DNA of 64,000 bases, taken from Astropecten irregularis (taxonomy: Eukaryota > Echinodermata > Asteroidea > Paxillosida > Astropectinidae). Below the pieces are notes generated by a model. That model worked only from the letters and a program-made list of their open reading frames with translations, had not been told where the DNA came from and searched no databases. Position numbers and translations under genes: made by a program. The DNA is taken from positions 7,936,001 through 8,000,000 of the forward strand of contig OZ020254.1 of assembly GCA_963971285.1 (NCBI GenBank), in the 5' to 3' direction. Below are positions 23,643 to 34,856 of this stretch, piece by piece; the stretch's first letter is position 1; each line of letters opens with the position of its first letter.

Positions 23643-23776
23643 TTTGAAGAACCGGTCTTCAAGTCAACAGTGAAAGCGCACGCACAACAGCGCAGGTGCA
23701 AAACAACGCACGCATGCTCACAATTGCATGCGTGTGCACTGTTGACTTGAAGACCAGTTCTCCAAAGTCTCCCATT
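23643..23776. mobile_element. Palindromic MITE family E, copy 3
   Basis: Left arm starts inside the family terminus (GAAGAACCGGTCTTCAAGTC) and the right arm is complete to CTCCCATT. Its loop shares CGCACAACAGCGCAGG with copy 1. It abuts the truncated I element. Confidence 0.88.
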
Positions 23777-25038
23777 GCGGCTACCACAAAATGAGTCAAA
23801 TAACAGCACTGCTTAACTTATTTTTACCTTCCACCTCTGTGAGTAAGGTTCCATGCAATCCCCCTTATGTCAACATACAGACAAAGGTTTCAAGCCCCTA
23901 CTGCTGAGGTTTATACAAGAATTAATAAAAAAAAAAATGGAAAACAAAAATCTCATCTTCTCCACAATACTTTTCTTCAGGTTTCTGAGCTGACAGTGCG
24001 GCCAGGTCGTTTCTATGCAGGTGCTCTGCAGCACCGATAGAATCAATAACCATGGCAACAGCTGCTTTTGAAAAAGTGGAATTGTAACACTAGTACACAA
24101 AACTCTACAGTGTACAAAAAAAATGGGGGGGGGGGGGGAGTGAGACCGCAGGCAGAACACAGTGCCATACATGTAGAGGTTCACCTTAACATACAAACAG
24201 CTTCTGGGGCAATAAGACAAGACAGGACCCTTCCCGTCTTCAGAACTCGACAAAAACAAACCCGTCAATGCTATCAATTGTAATTGTACACCTGGGGCAG
24301 GACGACATGATAGCAGATGGGTTACCTGGCAACCGTTTCCCCCCCCTACTTCTCTTTCATCCAGACCTTTGTGTGTGTCAGCTTGCTGCCTGGGTCGCCA
24401 TCAATCGATGCCAAGCCTGTATGGTCATCAAGACCTGAGATGAGCTGATTACACCTCAGTATTTGAACATGGACATGACCACTTTCATCATCTGAAATGC
24501 CGCTGAGAGATTCAAACAAGATGATGCATTTTTTTGAAGCTTGCGAATTTCCTCAATTAACCATTACAATCTGCAACAACTTGAACCAGGTCAAAAATAA
24601 TATGCCGCATCGCTTGTAAGTGTCGTGACTTCATCCTGCCCCCTCACCCAGTCTCTTCCCCCTCACCTCAGCCACCCACTCCCTCTCAATCCTAAGACCC
24701 CTGATCCTAAAAGGAAAAAAGAACTGGGCTCCTGGCCAAAATATAATACTCTTCAAACATCATTAGCCAGGACTGAAACAGCTCAATGTTCACCTGAGGG
24801 TGAAGATGAACTCTTGTCTATAAGGAGATAAAGTGTGCAGCTTGCAGTAGGAGTACTTGTAGTTTCTGAGTATCAATAAGGCACACAGTCTACTCCTTGT
24901 TTGTGAGATCTAGAGCGTGTTTGCAAAACTGAGCAGAACAGAGCGCACCGCGGTATGCTAGTATGATGTTCCATATTCATGTTGCTCATTAACATAACAA
25001 TGAGGGACACACAATAGGGCTTTGATAATGAGCTGGGG
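23777..25038. other. Unannotated stretch with poly-G run
   Basis: No supported gene. A run of about 15 G lies at 24125-24139. The 135-codon minus frame at 23870-24277 reads across that G run and is hydrophobic low-complexity sequence, so I do not treat it as a gene. Confidence 0.4.
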
Positions 25039-25173
25039 TATGGAAGACTTTGGAGAACCGGTCTCCAAGTCAATTGTGCACGCACACGCACTTGTGAGCA
25101 TGTGCGCATTCTTTTGCGCCTGCGCTGTTGTACGTACGCGTGCGCTGTTGAAAGATTCTCCAAAGCATCCCAT
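25039..25173. mobile_element. Palindromic MITE family E, copy 4
   Basis: TATGGAAGACTTTGGAGAAC at the left, and GATTCTCCAAAGCATCCCAT at the right. The arms are more diverged than in copies 2 and 5. The loop is CpG-rich (GTACGTACGCGTGCGC). Confidence 0.85.
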
Positions 25174-27599
25174 TGTCTGGGCGCCACACTGCGCCATAGT
25201 CAGCACAGTGAAGGGAGACCTGCTAATATGCACCGCAAAGCATCATGAGTGCGCTAATAAAAATCTTGACATGATACCTATACAGATGTGTGAGGCATGA
25301 CAACAAAATAAAGATGAAAAAAATCAAATTCAAGTTTTCATTTCAAATTTCACACAGTGGTTATTATTTTGCAGCTATAGTTCTCAGGGGTTTTGCATAA
25401 CATTCACCCAAAATTTCTCATTGTCATTTGTATATAGTTGCAGAAGGCCATTTGTGACTCTAACAACCTCATACTGAAGGTTCACTGTTTTATAAATGAC
25501 CTCTTCACAGTGCCAATTAGTGGACGAGTGCCTAGCCAGCAGCAAGGCAATCATAAGTAACTGAGCATATGGCCTCTGTAGAAGTACACACCCAACAAGT
25601 CTTTATCACGTAGTTCAGATCTTCCTCTGACCTATTTCCCTGCAAAAATATTTCCTGTTACAATACAGACGCAGCTCTGGAGTCATACTGTCGGTACGAT
25701 TCTAGGGCAGCGCTATCTTCTCCTGCTTGAACAGTTGTTAGCAACTTCCACTTGGCTTATCAGGCTGTCAGCTAGTATCAACTGAAACCTGGTCCCAACT
25801 GACCCATGATGACCAATTCCTGGCAGAAATTGTCAACTCTCTATCCCCATGAGGCATTTTACAGCTGCAGAACACTCACACATGCACATACACACTCCAT
25901 ACTACAGGTATCGGAATACCACAATGACAAAAACAGGATCCCATATGCCTCTGTTTTACATGTGTACTACCTCTGGACATTGTGCAAACATGAAATCGAT
26001 ATTAAGAAAAAACACCACATTGCCAGAAACTTACGCCCAGCAGATGCATTGCCTGTTTGTTTAAAAAGAAGAAGAATATATTCTCAGTATTTCCATTGGA
26101 ATTCTTGAAATTGAATAAAAAAAACTCAGAATAATATTGAATCACTGTTCATTATCAGATTTTTTATAATTTTTAAAGATTTTAATAAGCTCTTATGTAT
26201 GTTTTTTTTCTGGCAGTGATGAAAAAATGAAGTTACGAAACTGTTTTTCCATGTAATTTATTCTCCATCTAAATATTCACCCATTTCCTTGAGGTGATTA
26301 ACTCTTAAGACACCTATCTCTAGACGGTTCTGAGTATTGTTCCTCTCCTCCAAAAATAATCCATTGGCATCCATAATTTGCCTGAAAAGCTTGCAAATCA
26401 GCTCCATTATAAAATTGTACAATGAAAAATAAACAGGCTGCAATGACGACATTTATCTAGAAAAATTTTAAATTATCAAACACTGACATAAAGGCCTTTA
26501 ATTTATTCCTTAATTTTATTTTTTTTTCTCCTTGTTACAAAAAGAGCTGGCTCGTGTCAGAATCCAATCTGTCCCGCCCACTTATATTCACACAGAGTCG
26601 TGAAAACACTATCAATAATTTTAATGCTACAAGCACTGAAACATGCCGATATATACAACTGATCAATCCTCATTAACAATGGACTAGTAAATTGGCACGA
26701 GATTCTAGGGATTGATCACTAAACATGAAAAATTCAGTCATTTTATAGGAGAGACTCTTTTTTTCTGAGAGTCTAGGGACACAAGAGGGCTCCCGGCCTG
26801 CCGTCATTTTCCCTGAAGCCGCTGACATCTGTCTTAGATGAGTATCTGCAGTGCTAGTGGAGAGGCCAAGTCAATTACTATCACCGTACGGTGCATGTAT
26901 GTCACGTCATATAGCCAATAAGGTTGTGTAAATCATTAATAATGCAAATCCATTTTTTTCCCAATTAGAATCATCGCTTTTCTTTGGTGTAGGTTGAAAA
27001 AAAAGAAAAAAAATCAATCTCAAAGATTTGATAGCAGTACATTAAAGGAAATGGTCTTGTGTCTGACTGCAGATAGAGGGCAGCAAACACATTCACAGCC
27101 TCTTCACAACTGCAGACGCAAGCCAAAGTGAGATAAAGTACTGTCACTATAAAATTACCATAATTTGGTAAAATGTCATATATATTCACCTGCCACACAG
27201 GTGAACAGCAGTATTGTCAATATTATAACCGAATTGTATAAAAAAAAGTGGGGGGAATAAAATTGCCATTTCCTAGGGGCAAGAATCTACAATGTTTCAC
27301 ATAGGAATAGAATGTCTTCCATGTATGTACATTGTATTCAAATAAAATTTGAAATTATAACAAAATCTCAGCAATAGAACTATGGTGTAGTATGCGCGAT
27401 TGTCACATTAGTAATGAATGCCTTAACCACAGTGTGTATAATGTGTGTACATGCACAAAATTACAACCATGTACCATATCACTATCAGATACAATCAAGT
27501 TTGCCAAGCTTGTGGTGGCAATAGTTGAACAGCCCCCTCTTGTGACAGGAGTCACCAAAGTCTATTTGCTCAAGTGCTGGCAAAGACTGACAGAAACCT
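25174..27599. other. Unannotated stretch; octamer-bearing block
   Basis: No supported gene or repeat. 26790-26965 stands out as high-complexity sequence with CATTAATAATGCAAATCC; ATGCAAAT at 26942-26949 is an exact POU octamer. This could be a regulatory element, but there is no direct evidence. Confidence 0.35.
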
Positions 27600-27910
27600 A
27601 AGGGCTTTTCACACTATCCAAAATCTCGGGGTAGGAACCGGATCGAACCCCGAGATTTTTGTCAACCCTTTTCACACTTGAACATTTTCAACCCCGAGCC
27701 AACCCGGGTAGGATGGCCTAGCCGGATTGAAATCAACCCTGGTAGGGAGCAGGGTTGAAAATCCGGTTCCAAACTGCATTTTGGGTTGTGTGACGCGTGA
27801 TCTGTGTTGTATGAGCCAGTTCACCATAAACGAAGTGTGAATGTTGCATCTCTCCGATCCGGTTCAAAAACTTGCCGGGCTGAACCGGGGTGGTTCCGGG
27901 TTGGTTTCAA
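27600..27910. mobile_element. Hairpin-rich foldback element family K, probably truncated
   Basis: Starts GGGCTTTTCACACTATCC; an internal CCCTTTTCACACTTG follows. It is filled with self-complementary AACCCCGAGATT, CAACCCGGG and GGTTGAAA words, as in 53626 and 54425. No matching right-hand AGTGTGAAAAGGCC end was found. Confidence 0.75.
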
Positions 27911-28655
27911 CATGGATGGATAAGGAAATAGCGGAGGTGGTGAAAGTGCCGATAGAGCAGGAATTCCATCCATTATTTGCCAGTGAGATGATTACAAGTG
28001 ATTGGACTCTCAATGATTCAGGATCTAAGAATCAAACTAAGGGTGGGCATGAAGGAGGGAACGGTTGCTGTTTTTTATTGACCAGTCTGCTCAGTGATAC
28101 ATTATCTTCAAAGAGAGTCTACCTTGTCACCTAAAGCCACCAAATGTTCTTCATTTATCAAGACTTCATACATTGAACATTTACAAGCACATATAAACCC
28201 CTAGACTGGACTTTTCTCATGAATGCGCTACATTGATCGTATGAATTACATTCAGACTCGAAATCCTCAAATATTTCAAAGTACAATCTGAAACCTCTAT
28301 ATCTTTATGATGATATACGTGAACAGAAAAGATGATAAGTTATCAGTCCATTAACGGTATATGGTTATAGATGGATACATTGTACCATATTTTGTTATCA
28401 TGAATTTATTGGATTTACATTCAGATATGCCTTGCAGCTGCCAGGAGGATTTTCAAAAAAGCTTCTTGGCCAAAATCTCTAAACCAATTATGTGTCCATT
28501 CATGGACAGGGTGAGTTGAACGACCTGCACTATTGGTCCTCTATATACAACAACTGCATACAACAAGTTAGGCCATGTACTGTAGGAATCACAAAGTAAT
28601 AAATGTTCATTGATCTATGCGTACAAACTCCAACTACACAGAAAGAAATCCTTAC

Positions 28656-28759
28656 CCGGGGAACTCTCAGCTTGTGGGAGGTCAGAAAACTGTTCAAGTT
28701 AAATCTTAATCTATTCAATTCTTGTACATTCTTAGGTAGTTTTAAAGCTTTCTTTTTGC
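28656..28759 (-). CDS. Possible internal coding exon, unknown product
   Basis: Minus strand: acceptor GGGTTCTTCTGTAATAG before 28759, 34 codons open, donor CCCCGG|GTAAGG at 28655. The peptide is basic with an amphipathic pattern (LPKNVQELNRLRFNLNSFL). It lies 170 bp from a GTT microsatellite and a J retroelement, and nothing nearby supports a gene. A chance combination is quite possible. Confidence 0.2.
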
Positions 28760-28806
28760 CTATTACAGAAGAACCCAAACTCCTCAAAAAGTGTTGATTT
28801 GTTTGC

Positions 28807-28830
28807 TGTTGTTGTTGTTGTTGTTGTTGT
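28807..28830 (+). repeat. (GTT)n microsatellite, left of J insertion
   Basis: About eight GTT units. A second GTT tract (29123-29145) lies immediately beyond the other end of the J element, which suggests insertion into one original tract. Confidence 0.9.
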
Positions 28831-29122
28831 AGAAAGATTTGAGGCTTTGTATGGCGACAATTGTCATGTGGATCGAATGGGAGACTTTTGAGAACCGGTA
28901 GACCTTCAAGTCAATAGCACAGGCGCAAAACAAAGCGCGCATGCTCACAATTGCGTGCACGTGGGCTGTTGACTTGAAGACCGGTTCTCAAAAGTCTCCC
29001 ATTGAAACACATCACACTTCTGGTTAGGTCTAAACCAGAACCAGAAGAGTGACAAAATAAGAAGTGCAGAAGTACGAACGATTGTATATTACATGGTGAT
29101 TCCTCCGCAAATTGATCCACAT
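28831..29122 (-). mobile_element. Short retroelement J, with E element nested
   Basis: Left: AAAGATTTGAGGCTTTGTAT and ATGTGGATCG, as at 63259. Right: AGTGCAGAAGTACGAACGAT, ATTACATGGTG and GATCCACAT. An E palindrome (28876-29003) interrupts it directly after ATGTGGATCG. Both outer boundaries abut GTT tracts. Confidence 0.82.
28876..29003. mobile_element. Palindromic MITE family E, copy 5, nested in J
   Basis: AATGGGAGACTTTTGAGAAC at the left, with near-perfect complement ending GTTCTCAAAAGTCTCCCATT. Both arms share the unusual TTTTGAG/CTCAAAA variant, so the arms have stayed matched. Confidence 0.93.
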
Positions 29123-29145
29123 GTTGTTGTTGTTGTTGTTGTTGT
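29123..29145 (+). repeat. (GTT)n microsatellite, right of J insertion
   Basis: About eight GTT units directly following GATCCACAT of the J element. Confidence 0.9.
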
Positions 29146-29500
29146 AATTTTTCAAACACACTTAACGTCAATTTTCATGAAGCATCCATTCATCCCCAAG
29201 GCCAAAGAAGGAGACATTTACAGCCAACATTTATCAAGTCTCCCAAAACGGTTAAACTATACAGATCCTTCAAGTTGTGATAACACATCGCATTCACACA
29301 ATATATTAACCCCATGACCCCTGAAGAGCTATACTTTTTCATTAAAAGTGCACACTTTCAGCTATAACAACAGAAATATCTGCTTTTGGCAGGAAATAAC
29401 CGCTGGTACATAAAAGTCATTTAAATGATGTTTAATGGCCCTATCATTGGGAAAAAAAATACGGAAAAACATCCAGTTCTTTCACAAGGCATTATAGTGA

Positions 29501-29623
29501 TTAAAGAGGATCTTCAACACTCAACAAACCTCGCTTTATTTGTTAGAACTATAATCATTAAATTACTTGACATGAGAAAAAAAAATAAAGCGAGGTTTGT
29601 TGAGTGTTGAAGATCCTCTTTAA
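29501..29623. mobile_element. MITE with perfect 40-bp inverted arms and TTAA ends (family Q)
   Basis: 29501-29540 is the exact reverse complement of 29584-29623; each arm begins or ends with TTAAAGAGGATCTTCAACAC or its complement. A 43-bp AT-rich loop separates them. TTAA at both ends fits a TTAA-specific transposase. Confidence 0.93.
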
Positions 29624-29900
29624 GGGCTTAAAGCTCCATGAGGCGTGTCACTGTGTACATGTACTTTCAAGGGACTTCAAAGTGTATTAGAAGATAATGG
29701 CTTATGCAGTGTGCAATATTATATAAAGCAATTAGGTCAACGTGATAAACATATCATGGTATGTGGTTTTGAATGTAAGCCAACCGCTATTAAACATAGG
29801 CCACCTCATCACACAATACACAATACTGAACATTTGCACAACCAAGTTTAAATTTACAAGAATGAATACAAATGTACATGTATTTTCTTTTGCTGAGCAT

Positions 29901-29994
29901 TTAGGAGGGCCTGACGTTTCAATCCCAGCAGGATCTTTCTTAAAGGCCGCCTTAGATCCTGCTATATAGGATCAAAACATCAAGTTCTCCTAAC
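29901..29994 (+). mobile_element. Inverted-repeat element family R, copy 2
   Basis: Same plan as 11491: TAGGAGGGCCTGACGTTTC, GCAGGATCTTTCTTAAAGGC, then AGATCCTGCTATATAGGATC, AAAACATC and TTCTCCTAA. The GATCC/GGATC pair corresponds to hammerhead stem II. Confidence 0.72.
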
Positions 29995-32443
29995 TATATA
30001 AGCATTTTAAGGCCCTGCTATGTCTACAGTGTAAGTACCGTATTAAATATTTTAGGTCAACTATTTTGGTTGATGAGCAGTTTGAAGCAGTTTTTGACTT
30101 GTATATATTTCTTTCTTATATTTCAATAATGATTTTAAAAAATTCCTGGTTTTGAATTCTTACTCACTGAACCATAACCCCAGAGCACAGCTATTTTGAA
30201 TCTAAAAACTTGTTTAATCTGCACAAATCCAGCACTGTGCAATATCCTTACGGCACTTTCTGTGAATGTACTTGTACAAACATGCCCTGTTGAGTTACAC
30301 AATCCCAATTAGCTACTGAGCCTCTGTTCCGAAAATTCCAACACCGTACATAATAGCTCATATCCTCTCCGTGCAACAAAAAGCAAAATCAGTATTTTGG
30401 TTGCTTACAGGATAATAACGAATTCAAATCCTCAAGTTTGGGAAAGTCATAACATACGGTAGATGTAACGCAAAGACAAATTGTTTTCCCTCTTGCAAAA
30501 ACTTTCCCGCCAGTGAACGTCTTGGGCGGTCAACACTAACATTTGAATAAGCTTGGGGTGTCTGTGTGCTGACTGTGCAGATAACTCACGGCGAGTAACG
30601 AACCTGACCTATCAATAATGAGAGCAAAGTCACCAGGTGTCCAGCCAACTCCACAACGCAACAGACAATTTGTTGACTCATCACATAACTATCTTAAGAC
30701 CCGTCTCAGGTTTCAACGTAAAGAAGGAGATATATACAGTAGCAATGCTGAATGATCTTACACTGTATAATCATTGGAAAGACTTTCATTATTACCCTGC
30801 TCATTCCCAGTCGTAATGCTATTTTTTAAATTGTGGCGATTTTTCCCACACCAATTTTGTTGCACTGTCACAATCTACTAACATGTAGGCTGAGCATAAA
30901 ATTGCCATTTTTGTTTCTTTTAAGTATCTTAAATTCATGATTTTGCTAGTTTTACAAATCACTTGCTTGACCCGACCCTGTTTACTGCTCCCATTTGTCA
31001 TTTTCCAATTCCGTGAGCCCTTTGTAGCTCTTTTCAGACGTCATGCCTGACTTATTTTCCACATTTTGGCAAATTTTACTTTCCTCGCTACATATCCCCC
31101 CCCCCCAAAAAAAATAGTCTAGATACAAGCCAATTCTTTAATATCGTCTAAAAAGTGAAATCTGTCTGCTTTTTTTAAATTTAATTTTCAAGGTTGCTAC
31201 GTTTTTGTTTAGTTTTGCTTCATTTGTACCTATTTGATATATGATAGGAATAGAAATGAAAATGAATAGAAATGTATCATTTATATGTACTGACACAACT
31301 CATATAAACCTTACTGAAACACAATGTGACATGCTATATCAAGGCTCCAGTACCAAAAAAAAAGAGACAATATAACGTGGAAACAAAATAATTGGCAATT
31401 ACATCATTGTTGCTGATCACGTACACAAACTAGTTTGCTTTTTAGATGTGACTGAGTAATGGTTGCAAACAGCGTCTGTGACTGTGCATACGTGATGCAG
31501 ATATACACTGGCTTGAACCGTCATTGCCCCCCAAAAACATTTTTTTTTACGGGTTGGACTGTGTTTTTTTTTTCAATAAGTGCACTTGGCCTTCAGTATT
31601 TCATGCATGAGAACATTCAGCTTAATATACAGCTCAAGGTATGCCATGTAATGTGGGCATGAAATTTACTACAGGCTGCACTTCATGATGATCAAACCAA
31701 TGCATAAACACAATACTAGGAGTCATGCACGATTTACAATTTCAGGTCCTCTCTAACTCACAAAGAATATTCATCCCACGTTACCAGAGACACTATATAG
31801 CCAGCATTATAGTTGCCAATGATATTCACTATGCGGGTATATGCCATCCAAAAATGCACTTTTTGGAGATAGTTCAAAGTCAATGACACTCAAGTATTTT
31901 ACTGCAACTAAATGGGATAGTTTACAGTTTTGTGGCCATGGGCAGGCCTACTTACAGGGGAAAAGCATTAGGTGTGCTAGCTGGCTTCAATTCAAATTTG
32001 TAACTCCTAAAACCAGAATCACATGACATATTCCTACTGAACATAATTTATATGAATTTCAAAAAAAAAAAAAAGTGCAACTCACAATACTAATCACAGG
32101 GGTTATAGAGTAGCATTTATACCACACCAAAAATCCTCTAAAAACTCTATGAATATTGCGAAGTCAGAACTGCTTTTCAAACACTCTTTGCTTTTATAAG
32201 ATGAATCAAGATCTCTCAAAATGGACTTGTTCACTTCATGTGCAGTTTCAAGTGAAAACGTGGACCAAATTATGGCTGAACAGACACACAATTAAGGTGC
32301 TAGAAAAGACTCATAGTTGGAAACTATACAGAGGCTTGGAAAGGGCAAGGTCAAAACTGAGTATGATTTGACAAGTGCAGCAATGGGTTTTGAAATGATA
32401 TATGCATGAATGGTCTGTTTCACCAGCACGCGGTTAAAGGTAA
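29995..32443. other. Unannotated stretch
   Basis: No gene or repeat family recognised. A C run of about 10 lies near 31099-31108, and poly-A or poly-T runs are scattered, for example about 15 A near 32060. Confidence 0.4.
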
Positions 32444-32710
32444 TATCATACATGTACTTTAATTTTTGTCACAGAAATACAGATTCATGGGCAAAAATAT
32501 AAAGGAAGATACAGTAAAAGTCATCTGTGAAAATTTCAGTCCCATACGGTGCCCACTTTTTGAAAAAACAGTGAAAAACACCTACAGTGTTTCTTAAGTC
32601 TTTTCTCTTTCATTTTTGATCTTTTAAAAGATCAAAAAGATTTTCGGTCGTTGTTTTACTAATTTCTGGATAAATACACCATTTCAGGCGGAAATATTTT
32701 AACGGTATGT
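32444..32710. mobile_element. MITE family A, inverted copy lacking one end
   Basis: Starts TTAAAGGTAATATCATACAT, then CAGAAATACAGATTCATGGG, ATCTTTTAAAAGATC, CTGGATAAATACACCATTTC and GGAAATATTTTAACGGTATG, where homology stops. The opposite terminus is absent. Confidence 0.88.
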
Positions 32711-32759
32711 CCACCCCCAGCTTTGGCCAAAAAAAAAACATCAGTATAATTTCTTCTTA

Positions 32760-32945
32760 AATTTCAGTGTGAAGAATACAGTGTATACAATATCTAAGCA
32801 GATTCTTAAGTAGGAAATATACTTCCCACTGAAGGATAATAGCACCGTGATCCCCACGGCTGGGATCAAACCCACAATCTGTCCAATCATCCTCAAGATT
32901 TGAGTTTGGCATACAGGATAAACTATACACCGAACTACACATTCT
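32760..32945 (-). mobile_element. tRNA-derived SINE fragment (V)
   Basis: The minus strand reads TTGTGGGTTTGATCCCAGCC, a B-box-like segment, preceded about 45 bp upstream by an A-box-like region and followed by GTGGGGATCACGGTGCT. Only the head and some body are visible. Confidence 0.5.
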
Positions 32946-33900
32946 AATTAAGTAGTTTTACATTAAGGTTTTGTACTCACCTATTAATTCCCGCAAAGAA
33001 AATGTAGAAAAGCAGATGGCCATCATTTTGGAGAAGAAAATATGCAAGAAAAGCGAGAAAAAAGGAAAGAAAATCGTTGAAAATATGAAACAAAAAATAT
33101 CAAATTATAGAAGGAGCAAAACAAACATGCACAACATCCAAATGTAGACAGTTTTAGAATATATTAAAGAATCAAAGATGTCTGCAAAACACAACCTACT
33201 ACAGCCTCTGTTCACCAACATTTCTGTATACCACATCAAAGGAGTGTTCCTTCAATAAAACAATGCAATACAGTGTGTGTTCGTGGGGCACGTCAAATAG
33301 GAAATTATTTTTGCTTACTTACAGAAAAGCACAAATAATGTGAACTATGTACAGTTAGAGTTGATATGTAGATATTACATTTCAATATTTATTAACAATT
33401 AGTTCTTACTTATGTTCTCATTCGGTCTGCAAATTCTATGGCTTAATTGAAGTTAATTCCAAAGCTATAGGATCAGAGTCTCCTCACAAAAGGAAAGTTA
33501 TGTGAATATAAACTGAATAACTCTGGCCACTGTGGCCAATGCACAATAACTACACAGGACCAAACATGCCAAATGTCATTTTAATGTTTACTGCTACATC
33601 TTTCAGTGACACCTTAATGGATCCCCGGAAATTCCACGGATACAAAAAAAAAAAGCCAGTGTCACATCTCAATTCCAATGAAATACAAGAAGCGTGTAGG
33701 TCCACGGGGTAAGGAACACGAATGAGAAATTACCACGTTATTGAAACTGGCAACGAAAAAAAAAGAGAAGACTTTCCAAGCTCTTCATCATAAAATCTTG
33801 AAACATAATCTCCTTTCATCCCTTTCGGCTATTTTTTTCGATCTGCCCCTCAAAACAAGCTCAAATCAATACCTAGGCCCAATTCCCATATGGACCTGCT
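32946..33900. other. Unannotated stretch
   Basis: Purine-rich at 33000-33200, otherwise unremarkable. No gene or repeat family recognised. Confidence 0.4.
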
Positions 33901-34458
33901 TTAAAGGCAGTATCATACTTTGGTAAGAAACCAAAACAGAAATGTTCACAGATTTACCCATGACTTACAGGGTATGAAGATGGTAGCGGTAGAAACATAC
34001 CCTTAAACTTTTTCCGCCTGAAATGGTGTATTTATCCAGAAATTAGTAAAACAACGACCAAAATTCTTTTTGATCTTTTAAAATATATCCCTGGGGTGTG
34101 GCGGTGTGTGCGTGGTTTCATGGCTTCTGACTGCCAAACGAACAAAGATAGTTGACTATTGGGGTCACCACCAACATAGGGCTGGATGGCTCAGTTGGTA
34201 GAGCGCCTGTACGGTATTCAGGAGGTCGCCGGTTCGAATCCCGCTCCAGTCAATTTTTCTTTGTTCACTTTTCAATGACTAAAAATAAGAGAGAAAAGAC
34301 TTATAAAATACTGTGGCTGTTTTTCACTGTTTTCTCAAAAAGTTTGAACCGTATGGAACTGAAATTTTCACAGATGACTGTTGCTGTATCTGTCTTGATA
34401 TTTTTTCCCATTAATCTGTATTTCTTTGATAAAAACCAAAGTATGATATTATCATTAA
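33901..34458. mobile_element. MITE family A, split by a G element
   Basis: Starts TTAAAGGCAGTATCATACTT and ends CAAAGTATGATATTATCATTAA. The usual CTTTTAAAA centre is interrupted by a G element at 34083-34281, after which ATAAGAGAGAAAAGACTTA resumes. So the A copy is older than the G insertion. Confidence 0.9.
34083..34281 (+). mobile_element. tRNA-like inverted-repeat element, family G, best copy
   Basis: Bases 34180-34251 form a 72-nt tRNA-like core: acceptor arms GGCTGGA and TCCAGTC pair over 7 bp, the A box is TGGCTCAGTTGGTAGAGCGC and the B box GGTTCGAATCC is consensus. The anticodon loop lacks the usual U at position 33 and the T stem has a mismatch, so it is not a normal tRNA gene. Outside the core, GAACAAAGATAGTTGACT and AGTCAATTTTTCTTTGTTC are inverted copies. 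The element sits inside an A MITE. Confidence 0.88.
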
Positions 34459-34582
34459 TAATAGCAGATCATTTGGCACCCAAACGAAACAAAAATGGAA
34501 ATTATACAGTACGTGGAAATATGGAAATTCAAATGTTCACGAAACTTGAAAGCCATCGAGTACAATATGAAATGTTAATTGA

Positions 34583-34856
34583 CAGGGCTCGAAATATCCA
34601 CTAGACAGTGGACTGAGTCTAGTAATTTCAGTGTCGGTCTAGTAAAGTGTGTACCGCACTATTCAGGCTGTCTAGTGATTATGTTTTCCTTACACAAATA
34701 AAATGCTGTTTTTGACACAATATTGCATACAATTACGGTTTTCCTATGTATACATGAATGCCACAGATCTAGTGAAAAAAAGTTCAGGTCTAGTAAAATG
34801 CTTCATTTACTAGACCTGTTGTCCAGTGCTTTTTTTTTCACAAAATTCGAGCCCTG
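34583..34856. mobile_element. MITE family T with CAGGGCTCGAA ends
   Basis: Ends CAGGGCTCGAAATAT and, inverted, AAATTCGAGCCCTG. The interior repeats CTAGTAA, TCTAGTAAA and CTAGACCTG. 274 bp, non-coding. No clear target duplication is visible. Confidence 0.88.

Noticed and set aside
23870-24277. 135-codon minus frame
   Set aside because: Hydrophobic low-complexity translation crossing a poly-G run; no domain and no splice context.
34180-34251. Functional tRNA gene
   Set aside because: The core has good A and B boxes and a paired acceptor stem, but the anticodon loop is non-canonical, the T stem is mismatched, and several copies are dispersed inside inverted arms.
34152-34604. 150-codon plus frame
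   Set aside because: It runs from the tRNA-like G element through the A MITE into the T MITE, so it is a chance fusion of repeats.
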